Part shown: positions 7,570 to 14,923 of the stretch, one piece after another
Numbering within the stretch: position 1 is the stretch's first letter
Layout of the letters: each line of letters opens with the position of its first letter
From: Kocuria sp.
GTDB lineage: Bacteria > Actinomycetota > Actinomycetes > Actinomycetales > Micrococcaceae
Assembly: GCF_030538595.1 (NCBI RefSeq)
Contig: NZ_JAUNTS010000012.1
Coordinates: 49,107-113,106, forward strand
DNA: 64,000 bases
Direction: 5' to 3'
Translations under genes and position numbers: made by a program
The notes under the pieces: model-generated
Seen by the model: the letters and a program-made list of their open reading frames with translations, nothing else
Told to the model about the DNA's origin: nothing
Database searches by the model: none

Positions 7570-8187
7570 TCAGTTCCCGGTGAGCAGCGTGGACCACTGA
7601 TGGGCCAGGCTGTCCAGGAACAGATCTTCTTCCCGGATGGCGTGGTGCAGCACCAGGGAGGACAGGCAGCGTTCGGTTCCCAGCATCAAGGCCACCAGAT
7701 GGGCCTGCTGCGCCAATTCGCTGCGCTGAGGGGTGGCAGCGCTGGTGCCGGTATGCCGCAGACTGCTGAATCCTGCGGCAGTTTGGCGGCACATCTCAAC
7801 GCGGGCGCGGTGGACATCACTGTCTTCGCTCATGGCCTGTTCCATGGCGTCCAGTTCGGCGGGGTGGGCCCGCCAGATGGCCACCACTCGATTCAGCCAG
7901 GCGCGGCAGGTTGCCACGGAATGCTCCGGCAGCTGATCCAGCTGGGTGTAGATCTGGTCCAGTTCGGGGCGCAGCTCCAACATCCACTCCAGCACAATTT
8001 CGGACTTGGAGTGGAAATACAGATACAGATTGGCCCTGCTGGACCCCGCTGCTGCGGCCACCTGAGACATGGACGTGGCACCGTAGCCGTGTTCCCTGAA
8101 CAGGGCCACGGCCGCGTCCACAAAACGTTGTCGAGTCTCCTCTGCGCGGGACACCGGTCCCGGCGCAGCCGTGGGTTGGGCAGTCAT
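7570..8187 (-). CDS. TetR-family transcriptional regulator
   Basis: A 205-residue regulator. The N-terminal helix-turn-helix is typical: RQRFVDAAVALFREHGYGAT, SMSQVAAAAGSSRANLYLYF with the YFHSKSE ending of TetR recognition helices (residues about 18-65). The rest is the helical ligand and dimerisation domain, which does not reveal a ligand. The start was chosen at MTAQPT rather than the further upstream ATG at 8223 because the latter would place the operator-like palindrome inside the gene. There is no Shine-Dalgarno before this ATG and a TANNNT-like box lies about seven bases upstream, so the mRNA may be leaderless. A GTGTGA-N6-TCACAC palindrome just upstream suggests self-regulation. The neighbour upstream is the tail-anchored protein gene (same strand, 93 bp away). 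Confidence 0.9.
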   Translation of the reverse strand: MTAQPTAAPGPVSRAEETRQRFVDAAVALFREHGYGATSMSQVAAAAGSSRANLYLYFHSKSEIVLEWMLELRPELDQIYTQLDQLPEHSVATCRAWLNRVVAIWRAHPAELDAMEQAMSEDSDVHRARVEMCRQTAAGFSSLRHTGTSAATPQRSELAQQAHLVALMLGTERCLSSLVLHHAIREEDLFLDSLAHQWSTLLTGN

Positions 8188-8203
8188 GCCACAAACATAC
8201 CTA

Positions 8204-8221
8204 GTGTGAAACACCTCACAC
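8204..8221. promoter_or_regulatory. Likely TetR operator
   Basis: Perfect inverted repeat GTGTGA-AACACC-TCACAC located 16-34 bp upstream of the regulator start, in the promoter zone of its own gene. Confidence 0.55.
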
Positions 8222-8280
8222 ACTGTGACGGGCCCGTCAGTTCCACAAAGTGGGATTCACGGACGGTGCGGGCTGGATTC

Positions 8281-9435
8281 TCAGATCAACAGCCCCACCA
8301 GCACCAAAATCCCAACCAGCACGGCGGCTGTGATGCCCCAGTTGCGTAGCACGTTCTTTTCATCGGCACGTTGCGCCTCTGACATGGGACCGTCAAAAAG
8401 TGCGCGGGGATCGTAGGCCCGGCGTGGCCCCGGACCGGGCGGGTCCTGATCCGCGGATTGAGGATCGCTCCAGCGTTGATCCTCGAATCGGTCCCCGTAC
8501 CGCGGTTCATCCTTGGGGCCGGTGCTCCCGCTGCCCCACCCGGGCGTGGCGTCCTGTGCCTTGGAGGCATCTTGAGATGTGGGACCGTCATGGAACCCCA
8601 CGGGGCGCCCGTACTGGGGATCTTCCTGCGCAGTGGGCTCCGCAGGTGGTTCAGTGTGTCCGGGGTCCTGATCGCGGCCCAGCAGATTGTCCAATGCGCG
8701 GTCATCATGATCGGACCAGGTGCTCGGCTGGGCGTCGGAGGCATGTTCCGGGTGCCCCGTTTCCGACGACGCCGCAGCCTCCTCACCGTCCGCCTGCGGC
8801 TGCTCACTGGCCTGGGTTTGCTTGCCGCTGTCAGACAGCGATCTGGCCTCGGTGCTGGATTGCCCTGAAGCCGTTGCAGCGCCGCGAGTCTGGCGTGCTG
8901 TCTGATCGGCGCGGCCCAAGGCTTCGGTGAACTCCCGCAACTGGTCCTTGCGAGCCCGATGGGTTCCGCGTTGATCGGCCATCTGAACGGCACGTTGGGA
9001 AACCTTCTGGTAGATGGCGCCGTCGTCGTCAATGCCCAAAGCTGCTGCGGTGCGCGCGGTGGCCACGGGCGGTTCTCCGGGTGCAGCGCTGGAGGCCCAG
9101 GTCAGCAAGGACATGATCACGGGTTCACCCAGGATGTCCCGAGCGGCCGGCTGAAACTCTGCGGCCCAGGTCAGCTCCAGGACTGAAGGGTCCACTGCTT
9201 CCTGCGCCGTGATCTTGGAGGCCGTGGAGTCTTGATCGAATACCGCCGCGAGCATCACGGCGGCGGCCACCTTGTCAGCGGGGGTGTTGCCGCGTCCGGT
9301 CACCACCTCGGTGAGGGTCTGCTGAGCGGAGTCACCGGCAGCCGCCACGTTGCGCTGCAGGCCGGTGGGGTCCGCTGTGAATGCCGCTGGGCGGCGAAGG
9401 GCGTCGTGAGCAGCCTGCGGATCTGCATCGGCCAC
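8281..9435 (-). CDS. Tail-anchored membrane protein of unknown function
   Basis: A 384-residue protein starting at GTG with an AAGGTGA ribosome site. Residues 1-170 look folded, mostly helical and Ala-rich (ending in a coiled-coil-like QRAVQMADQRGTHRARKDQL). Residues about 170-360 are a long hydrophilic, low-complexity stretch rich in Gln, Ser, Asp, Glu and Pro. The extreme C-terminus (WGITAAVLVGILVLVGLLI) is a single membrane helix with nothing after it, so the bulk is cytosolic and inserted post-translationally. I do not recognise the family. The design (folded head, disordered linker, tail anchor) suggests a scaffold or adaptor, but that is inference. Confidence 0.75.
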   Translation of the reverse strand: MADADPQAAHDALRRPAAFTADPTGLQRNVAAAGDSAQQTLTEVVTGRGNTPADKVAAAVMLAAVFDQDSTASKITAQEAVDPSVLELTWAAEFQPAARDILGEPVIMSLLTWASSAAPGEPPVATARTAAALGIDDDGAIYQKVSQRAVQMADQRGTHRARKDQLREFTEALGRADQTARQTRGAATASGQSSTEARSLSDSGKQTQASEQPQADGEEAAASSETGHPEHASDAQPSTWSDHDDRALDNLLGRDQDPGHTEPPAEPTAQEDPQYGRPVGFHDGPTSQDASKAQDATPGWGSGSTGPKDEPRYGDRFEDQRWSDPQSADQDPPGPGPRRAYDPRALFDGPMSEAQRADEKNVLRNWGITAAVLVGILVLVGLLI

Positions 9436-9793
9436 GGGGAATCACCTTTTTCGGGTCGGTTCTGGGCGTGTGCGTCATCTGGGGAGCACGCGGTGGGCGT
9501 GCTCCTGAGCCTACGCTGCCCACGACTGGCGGCCCCAGCCCTGGCAGCTACCGGCGAAAACTGGACAACCGCAGCCCTGGGGGGACTGCATCCAACATTC
9601 CTACGGCCATGTCACACAAGGTCCGGTGGTTTGAATCCAACAGCAATTACAGTCACCTTGTATCCATACAGTTTGCCGGGTCCGTGACCCGGATGGAGAT
9701 GCTGCCACAAAAGTGCAACCTCACTGGTCCCTCCCAGTGCACCCTGTGGCGGGACGCTCCATAGTTTTTCGATCCACGTCATGAGGAGTACCC
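9436..9793. other. 358-bp intergenic region
   Basis: Divergent promoter region of the tail-anchored protein and the PPGW-type anchored protein. It contains a perfect hairpin GGAGCACGC-ggtgg-GCGTGCTCC at 9483-9505. The right half (about 9600-9780) is more AT-rich and should hold the promoter of the downstream gene; a -10-like CATAGT lies near 9760. No gene is supported here. Confidence 0.65.
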
Positions 9794-11212
9794 ATGGCTC
9801 GCACCTTCAATCCTCCGCCCAACTGGCCCAAGCCCCCGGAGGGCTGGCAGCCACCTCCAGGTTGGCAGCCTGACCCCGCCTGGGGCCCCGCTCCGGAGGG
9901 GTGGGAGCTGTGGGTGGAAGATTCTGCCCCCGGGGAAGCCTCGGATTCTTCCACGGGTGCGCAACCCTCCTCGGATCAAACCTCCGGGGCCGCTGATGCC
10001 ACCGGTGGCATCGGCGCGGGAGCCGCAGCCGGGGCGGCCACGGGTGGATCGCCGTCGGCACCGTCCTTTGGCGGGCAGAACGCCGGTACGGGAACAAGCC
10101 GGATGCCGCAGTATCAGGGGTCGGACGCTCCCACCTCTCAGCAAGCGGTGAACTCACCCGAGCCCACGGTGCAGGACCACAACAGCGGCCAGTACGCGGC
10201 CCACCAGTCGCCGCAGTACAGCCCGCAAGGGGGTGGCGCAGCCGCGCCGTATCAGGCGGCAGGTGCCGGAAATGTGCCGCCCAACTCCGGTGCACCCTCC
10301 TCTGGCAACGGCGGTGGGTCCAAACTGCCTTGGATTCTGGGAGCCGTGATCGCGTTGCTCCTGGTGGTTCTGTTGGTCCTTGTCCTGGCCCTGAGCGGGG
10401 TTTTTGGTGGTAACGGGGAGCAGACCTCCGATGACCAGACACAGAGCCAGACGGAGGACACGGGAGGCGATGTCGAGCCTGGCAGCATGGGCACTGCTGC
10501 GCCAGGTGGGGGTGCCACGGCCGGGGACACGCCCTCCGTGTCCGAGGAAGCCACCCGCCTGAATGTTGATCCCGAAGGTGCCACCGAGGTCTCCAACCCC
10601 ACGGACCCCGTGGAAACCTTCACCCAGGACGACGGCGAAATTGAGTTGCCGCGCCCCGATGGCGACGACGCTCCCCAGCTGATCTCCGTGACCACCAAGA
10701 ACGGGGATTACGTGACCTTTGAGGCCGAACGCAAGGACGGCTCAGACGGCTATGTCAGCGGCGGTTACGGATCCACCGAAACCTTCCAGCTGATTGACAC
10801 CTACTCCTTTGACCGCGGTAACCCGGTGGTCAAGGTGTGGACCGAGGACGATGACGTTGAGTTCGAGCTGAAGGTTTACAGCCTGGATGACTTGACCAAT
10901 GTTGACGGTGGCAGCATCAAGGGCAGCGGAGATGCCGTATTCACCGTGGATGTGAAGGACGGCAGCACCTGGTACAAGATGAGTCACAACGGCACCTCCA
11001 ACTTCATTGTCCATGCCTCCGCGGATTATGAGGATGGCACGTACGGCAACAAGGAACTGGCCGCCAATGAGATTGGCCGATCCGTGATTTACACCGAGTA
11101 CGGCCAGGGCAAGTGGCTGGTGTCTGTTGACGCAGACGGCAAGTGGGGCTTTGAGGAGTCCACAGAGAAGTTGGCCCGGGAGGCTGCCGTGGCGGAGATC
11201 ATGAACAACTGA
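9794..11212 (+). CDS. Membrane-anchored protein with Pro/Trp-rich N-terminus and extracytoplasmic domain
   Basis: A 472-residue protein with AGGAG before the ATG. Residues 1-45 carry repeated PPP.W, EGWQPPPGWQPDPAWGPAPE motifs, the tandem PGW signature seen at the cytosolic N-terminus of many actinobacterial membrane proteins. Residues 45-175 are low-complexity Gly/Gln/Ser/Ala. One membrane helix (about residues 177-202) follows KLPW. Outside comes an acidic Thr/Glu linker, then a domain of about 200 residues (from about 270) rich in Asp, Tyr and Gly, ending with GTSNFIV and SVDADGKWGFE. That domain is related to the C-terminal half of the lipoprotein at 6568-7470. Function is unknown; the arrangement suggests a cell-envelope sensor or adhesin-like protein, which is inference. 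Confidence 0.85.
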   Translation: MARTFNPPPNWPKPPEGWQPPPGWQPDPAWGPAPEGWELWVEDSAPGEASDSSTGAQPSSDQTSGAADATGGIGAGAAAGAATGGSPSAPSFGGQNAGTGTSRMPQYQGSDAPTSQQAVNSPEPTVQDHNSGQYAAHQSPQYSPQGGGAAAPYQAAGAGNVPPNSGAPSSGNGGGSKLPWILGAVIALLLVVLLVLVLALSGVFGGNGEQTSDDQTQSQTEDTGGDVEPGSMGTAAPGGGATAGDTPSVSEEATRLNVDPEGATEVSNPTDPVETFTQDDGEIELPRPDGDDAPQLISVTTKNGDYVTFEAERKDGSDGYVSGGYGSTETFQLIDTYSFDRGNPVVKVWTEDDDVEFELKVYSLDDLTNVDGGSIKGSGDAVFTVDVKDGSTWYKMSHNGTSNFIVHASADYEDGTYGNKELAANEIGRSVIYTEYGQGKWLVSVDADGKWGFEESTEKLAREAAVAEIMNN

Positions 11213-11261
11213 TCTGTCCAACCCCGCTCCGCTTGGAGGTGGGCGCACAGGCCAAGAGGTA

Positions 11262-11300
11262 GGAGTCCGGTTCCAGGAAAGGAACCGGGCTCCGACTTTT
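11262..11300 (+). terminator. Rho-independent terminator
   Basis: GGAGTCCGGTTCC, loop AGGAAA, GGAACCGGGCTCC, then GACTTTT. It lies 50 bp after the anchored-protein gene, in front of the convergent sugar-kinase gene. Confidence 0.88.
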
Positions 11301-11355
11301 CTGTGGCCTGCCGTGCGCCCGGGAGCACGTCCTGTGTTGGAGACCGTGCTCGTGC

Positions 11356-12270
11356 TCAGTCCGCGGCCAGATGAAGAACGCCCATCACCGGGTCAACACC
11401 CAGGACCATCACCTCTTCCAGACCGGCGGCTGTGGCCTGCTCCACAAAGGCCGTGTGGATGTGGTGCGAGTGCGCTATCAGTCCACCGCCCACCACCACG
11501 GGGCCCGGTAGGTCCAGTTGGTCCGCGACCGTACGGGCGGCTGCCACAAGGTGCCGGGTGGCGCGGACCAGAAGGTCACTGGAATCGGTATGGCCTCCCG
11601 TGGCGCAGCGATCCACCACTTGCGCCAGTGCTGCCCAGTCCGTCCGTTCGGGGTGGCCGTGGAAATCTGCAATCAGTTGGTCACGGGTCTGCACGTTTCT
11701 GGCCTGCAGGACGGCGCGGTCCAGTTCATCCACCGGATCTTGGGCGTCCTGCCTGCGTAAAGCGCGGCGGACTGCTTCCCGGGCAATCCACCAGCTGCTT
11801 CCCTCGTCACCCAGAAGATGACCCCAGCCGCCGCTGCGTGCTTCACGGCCGTCCGCGGCACGGCCCCAGGCCACGGAACCTGTCCCCGCAATCACGGCAA
11901 CACCCGTGTCCTGCCCACCTGCGGCCAGAATCAGGCGGGTGTCGTGTACCACCGTGATCTCAGAACCGGTAACTCCTGCGGCCGGTACCGCACGGGTGAT
12001 CATGGCCCGGAGAGCATCTGCGTCAGCGGGGGTGTCCATGCCGCCGGCACCAGCCACCACACGCAGGTGACCGGGGGAGGTGGTGTCAAAGCCCAGCCGC
12101 GTGGCCACCGTCAGAAGTGACTGTTGAGCTGCTGCGTGGCTGACATTTTGCACATTGGCGCTGGGGCCTTGGAACTGATCGGTCACCACCCAGCCGGCCT
12201 CACCGCGTTCGGCCCGAATACCGTGCGTGCTGGTTCCTCCGATGTCCAAGCCGAACAAAAGTTGTTTCAT
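11356..12270 (-). CDS. BadF/BadG-type sugar kinase (N-acetylglucosamine kinase-like)
   Basis: A 304-residue member of the acetate/sugar kinase-Hsp70 fold. It has the phosphate-1 loop FGLDIGGTSTHG at the N-terminus, a central ITVVHDTRLILAAGG with VAVIAGTGSVAWG (phosphate-2), the family-typical SGGWGHLLGDEGSSWWI block, and a C-terminal VVVGGGLIAHS adenosine motif. These are the landmarks of the BadF/BadG/BcrA/BcrD ATPase family that contains N-acetylglucosamine and glucosamine kinases. It probably phosphorylates an amino sugar released from wall or chitin turnover. The ATG at 12270 was preferred over an upstream ATG at 12315 because the fold starts immediately after it; neither has a strong ribosome site. 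It lies downstream of a small independent transcription unit on the same strand. Confidence 0.88.
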   Translation of the reverse strand: MKQLLFGLDIGGTSTHGIRAERGEAGWVVTDQFQGPSANVQNVSHAAAQQSLLTVATRLGFDTTSPGHLRVVAGAGGMDTPADADALRAMITRAVPAAGVTGSEITVVHDTRLILAAGGQDTGVAVIAGTGSVAWGRAADGREARSGGWGHLLGDEGSSWWIAREAVRRALRRQDAQDPVDELDRAVLQARNVQTRDQLIADFHGHPERTDWAALAQVVDRCATGGHTDSSDLLVRATRHLVAAARTVADQLDLPGPVVVGGGLIAHSHHIHTAFVEQATAAGLEEVMVLGVDPVMGVLHLAAD

Positions 12271-12312
12271 GAGCTGAACATTGCCTGATCCGTTGGTGGA
12301 TTTCCATGGGCG

Positions 12313-12352
12313 CAAAAAGAACCCCTCAGCGTCGCGCTCGCTGTGGGGTTCC
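12313..12352 (-). terminator. Rho-independent terminator of the small minus-strand transcript
   Basis: Read on the minus strand: AACCCC-A-CAGCG, loop, CGCTG-A-GGGGTT, then CTTTTT. The T-run exists only on the minus strand, so it ends transcription coming from about 12.6 kb, just before the sugar-kinase gene starts. Confidence 0.85.
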
Positions 12353-12512
12353 TGTGTGTCTCGATCCTACTGCGGGTCAGGCATTGCCACCGTGCTTAGT
12401 CGATAGTTTTTGCCTGCGCCATTCACGGCATCTTCCGGCTTGTTGATGTCCCGTTCGGTTGATTACGGGTTCTATTCGTCATCCGGTTGAAGGTGTGGTC
12501 TGCTCCGGCCCT

Positions 12513-12572
12513 TTAGCTCACGGATTCTGCAGCCTTGCCCGCGTCGGTCTCGCTGAGTGTTCGCATCTCCAT
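12513..12572 (-). CDS. Candidate 19-residue small protein
   Basis: ATG to TAA, peptide MEMRTLSETDAGKAAESVS, preceded by AAAGGAG with five bases between GGAG and ATG, one of the best ribosome sites in the window. The peptide is hydrophilic, without Cys and without a hydrophobic segment, so it is neither an obvious toxin nor a membrane peptide. It lies in the first third of the small transcript. It might be a leader peptide or a translated small protein. Confidence 0.5.
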   Translation of the reverse strand: MEMRTLSETDAGKAAESVS

Positions 12573-12605
12573 CCGAACTCCTTTCGCTAGACAACTTGTG
12601 CTTGA

Positions 12606-12634
12606 AAGATACGCCCGAGCCGTCAGGGGATCAA
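12606..12634 (-). promoter_or_regulatory. Sigma-70-type promoter of the small transcript
   Basis: On the minus strand: TTGATC, 17-bp spacer, TATCTT. The spacing is ideal, and a terminated small unit lies directly downstream. Confidence 0.55.
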
Positions 12635-12695
12635 TAGTTTTCACAATGTGCTGGCAACTTTTTTGCGGTGTTGGTTCGGAGGTGACGTTCCATCC

Positions 12696-12709
12696 GGTGA
12701 CCCGTCACC
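12696..12709. promoter_or_regulatory. Palindrome between small transcript and S4 gene
   Basis: Perfect inverted repeat GGTGAC-CC-GTCACC, with another GGTGAC half-site at 12681-12686. It lies between the divergent small transcript and the S4-domain gene and could be an operator for either. Confidence 0.35.
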
Positions 12710-12754
12710 GCCCTTGAGGTGAGTGGTTCACCTGTGGTGCGCGGTGGTGAGAGC

Positions 12755-13168
12755 ATGAGTGGCATGGCATCTGGCAGTCAGACACCGAATAGCGGAGGGG
12801 ACGGCGGTCCGTCCTCGGTCCGCCTGGACGTGTGGTTGTGGTCGGTCAGGATCTTCAAGACGCGGGGCGCCGCCACCACGGCGTGCCGCGCGGGTCACGT
12901 GCGGCTGAATGAAGCCCCCGTCAAAGCATCACAGGCGGTTCGGGTGGGGGACACCGTGGTGGTGCGCAGGCCCGGGTGGCAGCAGGTGTTGGAGGTGCAG
13001 AAGCTGCTGCTCAAAAGGGTTGGTGCGCCGGTGGCAAGGGAGTGCTACAGCGATCTGTCCGAGCCCCCGCCGCCGCAGATTCGTGCAGCGGTACCTCGGC
13101 GTGATCCGGGGACGGGCCGACCCACCAAGAAGGATCGGCGCAAAATGGAGGAACTGCGCGGTTACTAG
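12755..13168 (+). CDS. S4-domain RNA-binding protein (Hsp15-like)
   Basis: A 137-residue protein. Residues about 22-80 form an S4 domain: VRLDVWLWSVRIFKTRGAAT, AGHVRLNEAPVKASQAVRVGD, then VVVRR. The C-terminal part is basic (RRDPGTGRPTKKDRRKMEEL), as in Hsp15, which binds stalled 50S subunits carrying peptidyl-tRNA. The ATG at 12755 is preceded by GGTGAGAGC; the GTG at 12719 gives a non-conserved extension. It is followed by a compact terminator and convergent with a membrane-protein gene. Confidence 0.87.
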   Translation: MSGMASGSQTPNSGGDGGPSSVRLDVWLWSVRIFKTRGAATTACRAGHVRLNEAPVKASQAVRVGDTVVVRRPGWQQVLEVQKLLLKRVGAPVARECYSDLSEPPPPQIRAAVPRRDPGTGRPTKKDRRKMEELRGY

Positions 13169-13169
13169 G

Positions 13170-13190
13170 CTCAGGGCCTACAGCCCTGAG
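13170..13190 (+). terminator. Terminator-like hairpin
   Basis: CTCAGGGC, loop CTACA, GCCCTGAG, immediately after the S4 gene stop codon. Confidence 0.65.
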
Positions 13191-13255
13191 TTCACTGTCC
13201 AATCCGGCTCGTCGGCCTGACGGTTTGTGTGCACCTGCGGTTGGAAGCCAGATTG

Positions 13256-14686
13256 TCAGTCGTCATGGCGCTTGCGCAGGACGTACCCAAAGATGGAGTC
13301 TGCCTCCACTGTGCGGTCGTAGATGTCACGTTCGGCTTCTGCCTTGGAAGGCGCACCCGTGCGCCGGACGGTACGCATTTGAGCGGTGGGAGCTTCCTGT
13401 GATCTGCCGGACGGTGACCTCTGCCGCCCGGCAGAACGCGCATCGGCCTCCTCGGCGGTGACACGGTCGCCAAAGTAGCCGCGTAATCCGCGACCCCTGC
13501 CCCGCCCGGGTGCAGGCTGTGGCGTTGACTGATCCCCGCTTCTCTTCCGCACCCTGGAGCGTGAGTCGCCACGTGGTGCACCGTCTTCCGCTGAGCCCTG
13601 ACGCCGTAATCGCGCCTGCCGAGCACGTTCGGCGGAGCGATCCACCAACTCCACGGGTTCCGCCGCCTGCTGCTGGTTCTTGTCACGCTTGTTGGCCTTG
13701 GACCGCGCACGGCCCGGGTGCAAGGGACTGCCACTGCCGTGATCGACCAGTGGAATGCGGCCGGTGGAAGTGTCTTCCGGGTGACGTGCTCCGGCGAATT
13801 CGGGGCCGGTGTCCGGATCCCGGTACACCGGGATCATGTCCGTGGTGTCGTCTCCGTAAGATGCCGGATCCTGCACGGCCTCTACCCGAACATCGTTGCC
13901 ACGGTGTGAGCTCCGGGAGTCGTCTGCCATGGCCTGCCGCAGTTGCTGTTCGCGCTGGTAGGGATTGGGGTGAGGGGATGGCTGGTAGGCGGGATCGTCG
14001 TCGTGATCCCAGGCTTCATCGGCCGTGATCACCACAACGCGCCCGCCGTCGCTGTCCGCAGCCTGTTGCCCGGGCCCCAGGGGCGGCTGTCTGTGGGTGC
14101 GGAAGTCCGTCCACGCACCCCAGGCGCGCCACGCCCTCCAACCCATCCAAGCCAAACTGACCAGCATGATCAGCGCGGCTCGACCGTACCCGGTGGCCAA
14201 CCAAATGGTCAGGCCGAGCCCCACCAGCAGACCCAAGGCAAGGGGGAGCAGGGTCAGCGGGGTCTGCACGGGAATCCACCCCAGGGTGCGCGCGGAGAAA
14301 GCACCGTTTTCCGTACCCGTTTTGGGGCGCCAATTGCGCACACGCGCACCGCGCAGCACCGGGTCATCCTGACCCGGGTCCCAGGTCACCGCACCGTGGG
14401 AGAGCAGCAGCCGATCGTTTGCGGTCACGGCCGTCAGCATGAGGTGAAGACCAATGGCCAGGCACCCCAGGGGCAGCGCGACGGCACACCAGATGGCCAG
14501 CACCCGCAGCACCATGGCGGTTTGAGTGGCATCGAAAACCCGGAAGCCGAGCAGGTTCCAGGTGGCGTAGAACAGAGCGGCCCCAAACACCGTCAGGCAC
14601 AGACCATTGACCAGGGCGCGCAACCGCAGCGGAGGCCACGACGGCAAGCCACCGTGGGTGATGCGCCCTCGAACGGAGCGGGCCAT
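13256..14686 (-). CDS. Four-TM membrane protein with long charged cytoplasmic tail, unknown function
   Basis: A 476-residue protein whose ATG is preceded by AGGAGGAACC. The first 190 residues contain four hydrophobic helices (about 20-42, 52-78, 130-153 and 158-180). The remaining ~290 residues are hydrophilic, disordered-looking and strongly charged: an acidic stretch, then Lys/Arg-rich patches (RSKANKRDKNQQQ, RARQARLRRQG, RGRGRGLRGYF). It ends in a more conserved-looking segment DRTVEADSIFGYVLRKRHDD. The basic tail could contact nucleic acid or ribosomes, but this is inference. I do not recognise the family. It is convergent with the S4 gene and divergent from the MATE gene. Confidence 0.75.
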   Translation of the reverse strand: MARSVRGRITHGGLPSWPPLRLRALVNGLCLTVFGAALFYATWNLLGFRVFDATQTAMVLRVLAIWCAVALPLGCLAIGLHLMLTAVTANDRLLLSHGAVTWDPGQDDPVLRGARVRNWRPKTGTENGAFSARTLGWIPVQTPLTLLPLALGLLVGLGLTIWLATGYGRAALIMLVSLAWMGWRAWRAWGAWTDFRTHRQPPLGPGQQAADSDGGRVVVITADEAWDHDDDPAYQPSPHPNPYQREQQLRQAMADDSRSSHRGNDVRVEAVQDPASYGDDTTDMIPVYRDPDTGPEFAGARHPEDTSTGRIPLVDHGSGSPLHPGRARSKANKRDKNQQQAAEPVELVDRSAERARQARLRRQGSAEDGAPRGDSRSRVRKRSGDQSTPQPAPGRGRGRGLRGYFGDRVTAEEADARSAGRQRSPSGRSQEAPTAQMRTVRRTGAPSKAEAERDIYDRTVEADSIFGYVLRKRHDD

Positions 14687-14923
14687 GGTTCCTCCTGCGG
14701 CCGTGAGTGGGGAAGGAAAACGCCTGGATCGGCGGATTGGCACGCGATCACAAGGCGAGCAGGTTGGCCGGCTCGGGCGCTTTGTTGTCACGGGCCGCAT
14801 CCCAAGGGTTCCACCTGCCAGGCTCAGGCTAGCAACTGCGGCCCAACAGGTTACGGTGGGGGCGCAGAATGGGTGGGTTCACCTGCGTGACCATGAGAAT
14901 TGAACTGTAGAGGGGACGGTGTT

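Larger units (their letters stand above)
12313..12599 (-). ncRNA. Independent small transcript (function unknown), about 285 nt
   Basis: A complete-looking small transcription unit on the minus strand: promoter boxes TTGATC and TATCTT with a 17-bp spacer (12629-12634 and 12606-12611), a predicted start near 12599, a 19-codon ORF with an excellent ribosome site, about 160 nt of sequence with no obvious ORF, and a T-run terminator at 12313-12352. I compared it by eye with tmRNA, SRP RNA, RNase P, 6S and 6C RNA and saw no match. It could be a regulatory RNA, a peptide-encoding mRNA, or both. Confidence 0.55.

Noticed and set aside
9600..9660. tRNA-like T-arm (GGTTTGAATCC)
   Set aside because: No stem pairs around it and no other tRNA arms are present; chance resemblance.
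12313..12634. tmRNA, SRP RNA or 6C RNA
   Set aside because: No tRNA-like ends, no alanine-ending tag ORF, no SRP tetraloop and no paired C-rich loops.
13943..14890. 315-codon open frame on the plus strand
   Set aside because: Opposite the four-TM protein gene; no ribosome site, low-complexity Gln/Gly/Pro product.
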